Assembly (NCBI GenBank): GCA_902783295.1
Contig: CACZQT010000050.1
Coordinates: forward strand, 1 to 5,620
Length of the DNA: 5,620 bases
Source of the DNA: an uncultured Lachnospiraceae bacterium
Lineage (GTDB): Bacteria; Bacillota; Clostridia; Lachnospirales; Lachnospiraceae
Direction: 5' to 3'
Each line of letters begins with the position of its first letter. Position 1 is the first letter of the stretch. A program made the translations under genes and the position numbers. Of the stretch, positions 5,158-5,620 are shown in pieces. The notes below the pieces were generated by a model that saw only the letters and a list, made by a program, of their open reading frames with translations, was not told the origin of the DNA and did no database searches.

Positions 5158-5620
5158 AAAAGGGATATGACGTTGTTGTAATCGGCGGCGGTATTGTCGG
5201 CTGCGCTACCGCCTTTGAACTGGCGAAAAGAGGCGTAAAGGATATTCTCCTGGTGGAAAGGGGATATCTGACCTCCGGCGCCACAGGCCGCTGCGGCGCG
5301 GGTATCCGCCAGCAGTGGGGGTCCGAACTGAATGCCACCATTGCTCTGGAGAGTACCCACATTCTGGAGAATCTGGAAGAATATACCGGCTACAACAAGA
5401 GCATCGAACTTCATCAGGGCGGATATCTGCTGGTGGCTTATACCGATAAGGAATGGCAGCAGTTCCAGAAGAATCTGGAAGTACAGCATAAGCTTGGCAT
5501 CGAGTCCTATGCCCTGACGCCGGAAGAGATGAAGAAGAAGGTTCCCTACCTGAACCTGGACGGAGTCAAGGGCGGCACCTTCAATCAGAAAGACGGCCAT
5601 GCGAATCCTTTCCACAGCAC
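5154..5620 (+). CDS. DAO-family FAD-dependent amine/amino-acid dehydrogenase, catalytic subunit (3' partial)
   Basis: 155 complete codons are visible; DAO-family subunits run to about 380-420 residues, so more than half is outside the window. The FAD-binding GGGIVG (11-16) with Glu35 is at the N-terminus, followed by TSGATGRCGAGIRQQWG (40-56), the flavin-contacting loop of this family, and a DGHANP segment (147-152) that matches the conserved DGxxxP. From memory, the GRCGxGIRQQ loop and the later NLEVQHKLGI and LTPEEM-VPYL segments resemble archaeal L-proline dehydrogenase beta more than bacterial monomeric sarcosine oxidase or ThiO. It would oxidise a secondary amine or amino acid and pass electrons to the FeS and FAD/NAD partners encoded before it. 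The ATG overlaps the BFD stop by four bases; a purine-rich GGAAAGGAAGGGGG precedes it. The substrate (proline, hydroxyproline, sarcosine, opine or other) is undetermined. Confidence 0.9.
   Translation, partial: MKKGYDVVVIGGGIVGCATAFELAKRGVKDILLVERGYLTSGATGRCGAGIRQQWGSELNATIALESTHILENLEEYTGYNKSIELHQGGYLLVAYTDKEWQQFQKNLEVQHKLGIESYALTPEEMKKKVPYLNLDGVKGGTFNQKDGHANPFHS

Noticed and set aside
4998..5615. Long open frame on the minus strand opposite the BFD and DAO genes
   Set aside because: It has no recognisable domain, and the opposite strand encodes well-supported families with good ribosome binding sites; it is an antisense shadow of GC-rich coding sequence.
2915..5620. Naming the operon hcnABC (hydrogen cyanide synthase)
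   Set aside because: The family is shared by many amine dehydrogenases, the HcnB equivalent is split here with an extra dicluster gene, and nothing points to glycine as substrate.

Overview
The window looks like a piece of a moderately GC-rich Clostridia-type Firmicute, probably a gut Lachnospiraceae relative. This rests on strong GGAGG-type ribosome binding sites, a modular secreted lectin-like protein with cysteine-pair repeats, and a flavin/iron-sulfur amine dehydrogenase operon of the kind found in anaerobes. The taxonomic placement is inference; no RNA gene or marker gene is present. All recognised genes lie on the + strand.

Region 1 (1-1899) is the 3' part of a large modular surface or secreted protein, open at the window's left edge. 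It holds the tail of one ricin-type beta-trefoil, a complete second trefoil, five roughly 40-residue repeats carrying a Cys plus CxxC pattern, an acidic Pro/Ala linker, a fibronectin type III domain and a C-terminal bacterial Ig-like (Big2) domain.

Region 2 (1900-2147) is a 248-base intergenic stretch. It holds a G/C-rich hairpin, a clean intrinsic terminator, a plausible sigma-A promoter with a palindrome in its spacer, and a 7-base direct repeat with an 11-base period just before the next gene.

Region 3 (2148-5620) is a tightly packed operon in which each gene overlaps the next by 4-11 bases. It encodes an AraC-family regulator, a small plant-type [2Fe-2S] protein, an FAD/NAD-dependent oxidoreductase, a two-cluster 4Fe-4S protein, a BFD-like [2Fe-2S] protein, and the N-terminal part of a DAO-family flavoenzyme that runs off the right edge. 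Together they resemble a disassembled version of the dye-linked amine/imino-acid dehydrogenases (hydrogen cyanide synthase HcnABC, opine oxidase, sarcosine oxidase alpha/beta, archaeal L-proline dehydrogenase). The DAO subunit would oxidise an amine or amino acid. Electrons would then pass through the iron-sulfur proteins to the FAD/NAD subunit or a carrier, and the AraC protein probably senses the substrate. The substrate cannot be read from the sequence, but the visible part of the DAO subunit most resembles archaeal proline dehydrogenase beta subunits. The most interesting point is that domains fused in better-known relatives are separate genes here, with a dicluster ferredoxin inserted between the two pieces of the HcnB-like protein.
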